Source: a virus. From it: 56,410 bases of DNA. Shown here in pieces: positions 54,527 through 56,410 of this stretch. The stretch covers positions 1 to 56,410 of IMG/VR virus record IMGVR_UViG_3300031759_000027; one strand, 5' to 3'. Each line of letters begins with the position of its first letter. The stretch's first letter is position 1. The notes under the pieces were generated by a model. It worked only from the letters and a program-made list of their open reading frames with translations. It had not been told where the DNA came from and made no database searches. The position numbers were made by a program, and so were the translations under genes.

Positions 54527-56410
54527 AGCAGCCAAAGCCTGTTGTAGTTGACTTTGAGACCTTTGGAATTGAAGGTCGTCCTGATTACCCACCTAAGCCG
54601 GTGGGAGTCTCGATTAAGTACCCTGGAAAGAAGGCAAAATATTATGGTTGGGGTCATCCAACAAAGAACAACAGCACGTTTGCTGAAGCGCAAGCAGAGT
54701 TAAAGAAGGCCTACGAGCATAAAGATGGGCTGCTCTTTCAAAATGCTAAGTTTGACGTGGATGTGGCTGATGCGCACATGGGCTTACCAGTGCCTGCATG
54801 GCATCTAATCCATGACACATTGTTCTTATTGTTCTTAGATGATCCTCATCAGAAAGAGCTAGGTTTGAAGCCATCATCTGAGCGGCTGCTAGGTCTTCCA
54901 CCTGAAGAACAAGATGCTGTTGGTGAATGGCTAGTAGAAAATCAACCCCTTAAAGGCGTTAAGATCAGCAAAGCAAAATCATCTGAGCACTATTTTGGCC
55001 GGTACATTGCGCTAGCTCCTGGTGACATTGTTGGTAAGTATGCCAATGGTGACGTTGACAGAACCGAGCAGCTATTCAATTTACTGTGGCCAAAGACATT
55101 AGAGCGTAAGATGCTTGAAGCTTATGATCGTGAGCGCGAGCTTATGCCAATTCTTTTAGAGATGGAGCGCAATGGAGTTCCTGTTGATTTAAAACGGCTT
55201 AGATCAGATGTTGAGATCTACAACGAGTGGCGCCATAAGATTGACGTATGGATCATTAAGTCATTAAAGGCAGATCCGCTGATTAACTTAGATTCTGGTG
55301 AACAGCTTGTCAAAGCCATGGTGCTATGCGGTAAAGCAGATCCTAATTTGATTCCAAAGACTCCGACAGGGAAGTTTCAAACAAATAAGGCTGCTTTGTT
55401 GTTAGGAGTTACTGACAAGGTACTTTTAGCGATGCTTAAATACAGGACTCAACTAAACACCTGTATGAACACCTTCATGGAGCCTTGGCTTAGAGTCGCT
55501 GAGAAGTCAGGTGGCAAGATCTTTACTACTTGGAACCAAACTAAATCAACTGAGTCTGGTGGTTCAGTAGGCACACGGACTGGTCGCTTGTCAAGCACCC
55601 CAAACTTTCAAAACGTCCCCAAGATCTTTAAGCCGATCTTTGATCACGAGCAACCTAAGGCAAAACTGCCAAAGTGCCCACTCAAAGATCTACCTGGTTT
55701 GCCACTTGTAAGAAGCTACATCATCTCGTCAAAGGGCCACGTGCTATGTGGCAGGGACTTCAGCAGCCAGGAGCTTCGCGTATTAGCCCACTTTGAAGAT
55801 GGTGAAATGAAAGACAGATACAACGTAGAACCAAAAACTGACTTGCATCAATATGCTGCAGACTTGATCACAAGCACAACAGGCGTTGTTGTTAGCCGGT
55901 CAGACGCTAAGACGATCGCGTTCTCAATTTTGTATGGTAGTGGTCTTGGTAAGTTGGCTGAAGGTGTTGGATGCTCAGTTGATGAGGCCAAGCAACTTCG
56001 CAATGCTTACTTGGGCACCTTTGCAGGTATTAAGAACATGCAGAAGGACATGAAGTCAAGAGCAGGTGAGAAGTTACCTATTAGAACTTGGGGCGGTCGT
56101 GAGTATTACTGCGAGGAGCCAAAGTTTGTCGATGGCAGATTAAGAACTTTTGACTACAAGCTTTTAAACGTCCTCATTCAAGGATCATCAGCAGATCAGA
56201 CCAAAGCAGCAATGATCAGGTTCTATAATGCTAAAACTTCTGGAAAGCTGCTCTTAACAGTGCACGATGAAATTATTGTTGAGGCCCCTGTCAAGCAAGC
56301 TAAGGCGGTCATGGCTGCATTAAAGACTGCAATGAACGAAGCAGGATTAGACGTGCCAATGATCAGTGATGGTGAGATGGGTAATATCTGGACTGAAATG
56401 AAAGAGTGTG
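54523..56410 (+). CDS. DNA polymerase family A with 3'-5' exonuclease (cut by window edge)
   Basis: 629 codons lie in the window. Exonuclease: D10/E12 in VVDFETFG, FQNAKFDVDV and YANGDVDRT. Polymerase: NGVPVD, RTGRLSSTPNFQNVPK, motif A CGRDFSSQELRVLAHFED, motif B RSDAKTIAFSILYGSG, motif C TVHDEIIVE. The last base plus window bases 1-8 read GAA CTA TGA, giving a 631-residue T7-like enzyme. It replicates phage DNA. Confidence 0.92.
   Translation, partial: MKQPKPVVVDFETFGIEGRPDYPPKPVGVSIKYPGKKAKYYGWGHPTKNNSTFAEAQAELKKAYEHKDGLLFQNAKFDVDVADAHMGLPVPAWHLIHDTLFLLFLDDPHQKELGLKPSSERLLGLPPEEQDAVGEWLVENQPLKGVKISKAKSSEHYFGRYIALAPGDIVGKYANGDVDRTEQLFNLLWPKTLERKMLEAYDRERELMPILLEMERNGVPVDLKRLRSDVEIYNEWRHKIDVWIIKSLKADPLINLDSGEQLVKAMVLCGKADPNLIPKTPTGKFQTNKAALLLGVTDKVLLAMLKYRTQLNTCMNTFMEPWLRVAEKSGGKIFTTWNQTKSTESGGSVGTRTGRLSSTPNFQNVPKIFKPIFDHEQPKAKLPKCPLKDLPGLPLVRSYIISSKGHVLCGRDFSSQELRVLAHFEDGEMKDRYNVEPKTDLHQYAADLITSTTGVVVSRSDAKTIAFSILYGSGLGKLAEGVGCSVDEAKQLRNAYLGTFAGIKNMQKDMKSRAGEKLPIRTWGGREYYCEEPKFVDGRLRTFDYKLLNVLIQGSSADQTKAAMIRFYNAKTSGKLLLTVHDEIIVEAPVKQAKAVMAALKTAMNEAGLDVPMISDGEMGNIWTEMKEC

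Noticed and set aside
1-56410. CRISPR array, tRNA genes, integrase, repressor or att sites
   Set aside because: Scanned for regularly spaced repeats, cloverleaf patterns and recombinase motifs (tyrosine or serine); none seen. The only repeats are the promoters, RNA elements and protein-coding repeats listed.

Overview
The window looks like the complete, circularly permuted genome of a strictly lytic, contractile-tailed bacteriophage (myovirus). The DNA polymerase gene runs off the right edge, and its last base plus the first eight bases of the window read E-L-stop in frame, so the two ends join. There is no integrase, repressor or att-like repeat. A GH24 endolysin with a SAR-like N-terminus and a two-component spanin point to a Gram-negative host. 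A freshwater betaproteobacterium is my guess from general phage resemblance only. Base composition is moderately AT-rich throughout.

Layout: (1) 18-10701, + strand: nucleases and an SNF2 helicase, then small unknowns, a Lys/Ala-rich protein, a methyltransferase, a MazG-like pyrophosphohydrolase, a kinase/glycosylase-fold fusion, a thymidylate-synthase-family enzyme, dCMP deaminase, and a run of tiny membrane or zinc proteins. (2) A convergent hairpin at 10693-10722. (3) 10725-41933, - strand, the late block. Read from its upstream end it holds terminase, tail fibre and adaptor genes, portal, minor head protein, Nudix, prohead protease, cement and major capsid proteins, neck proteins, sheath, tube, frameshifted tail chaperones, tape measure, a Pam3-like simple baseplate, a second collar protein, lysis genes, a TraR-like protein, a phosphoesterase and an HslV-like protein. 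(4) A divergent AT-rich inverted-repeat region at 41934-42259. (5) 42260-56410, + strand: primase-helicase, HNH endonuclease, J-domain protein, DNA ligase, a probable ssDNA-binding protein and DNA polymerase A, with many small genes between them.

Regulation: three early promoters share one design. A TTGTAAA-type palindrome overlaps a TTTACA -35 box, followed by a conserved leader carrying the ribosome site (about 2511, 45124 and 50968). Four intergenic regions upstream of replication-side genes (42833, 53003, 53467, 53776) carry what looks like one structured RNA family: a closing helix, an AAAGC-type 5' core, a variable hairpin region and a GCGAGTA-type 3' core. I do not recognise this family, and it is the best candidate for something undescribed. 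Other unusual points are five small head-region proteins sharing an HIHIH...KDA N-terminus, a possible DNA-base modification cassette, three proteins resembling host proteostasis parts (ClpX zinc domain, J-domain, HslV), and a 500-residue protein built of 18-residue repeats.
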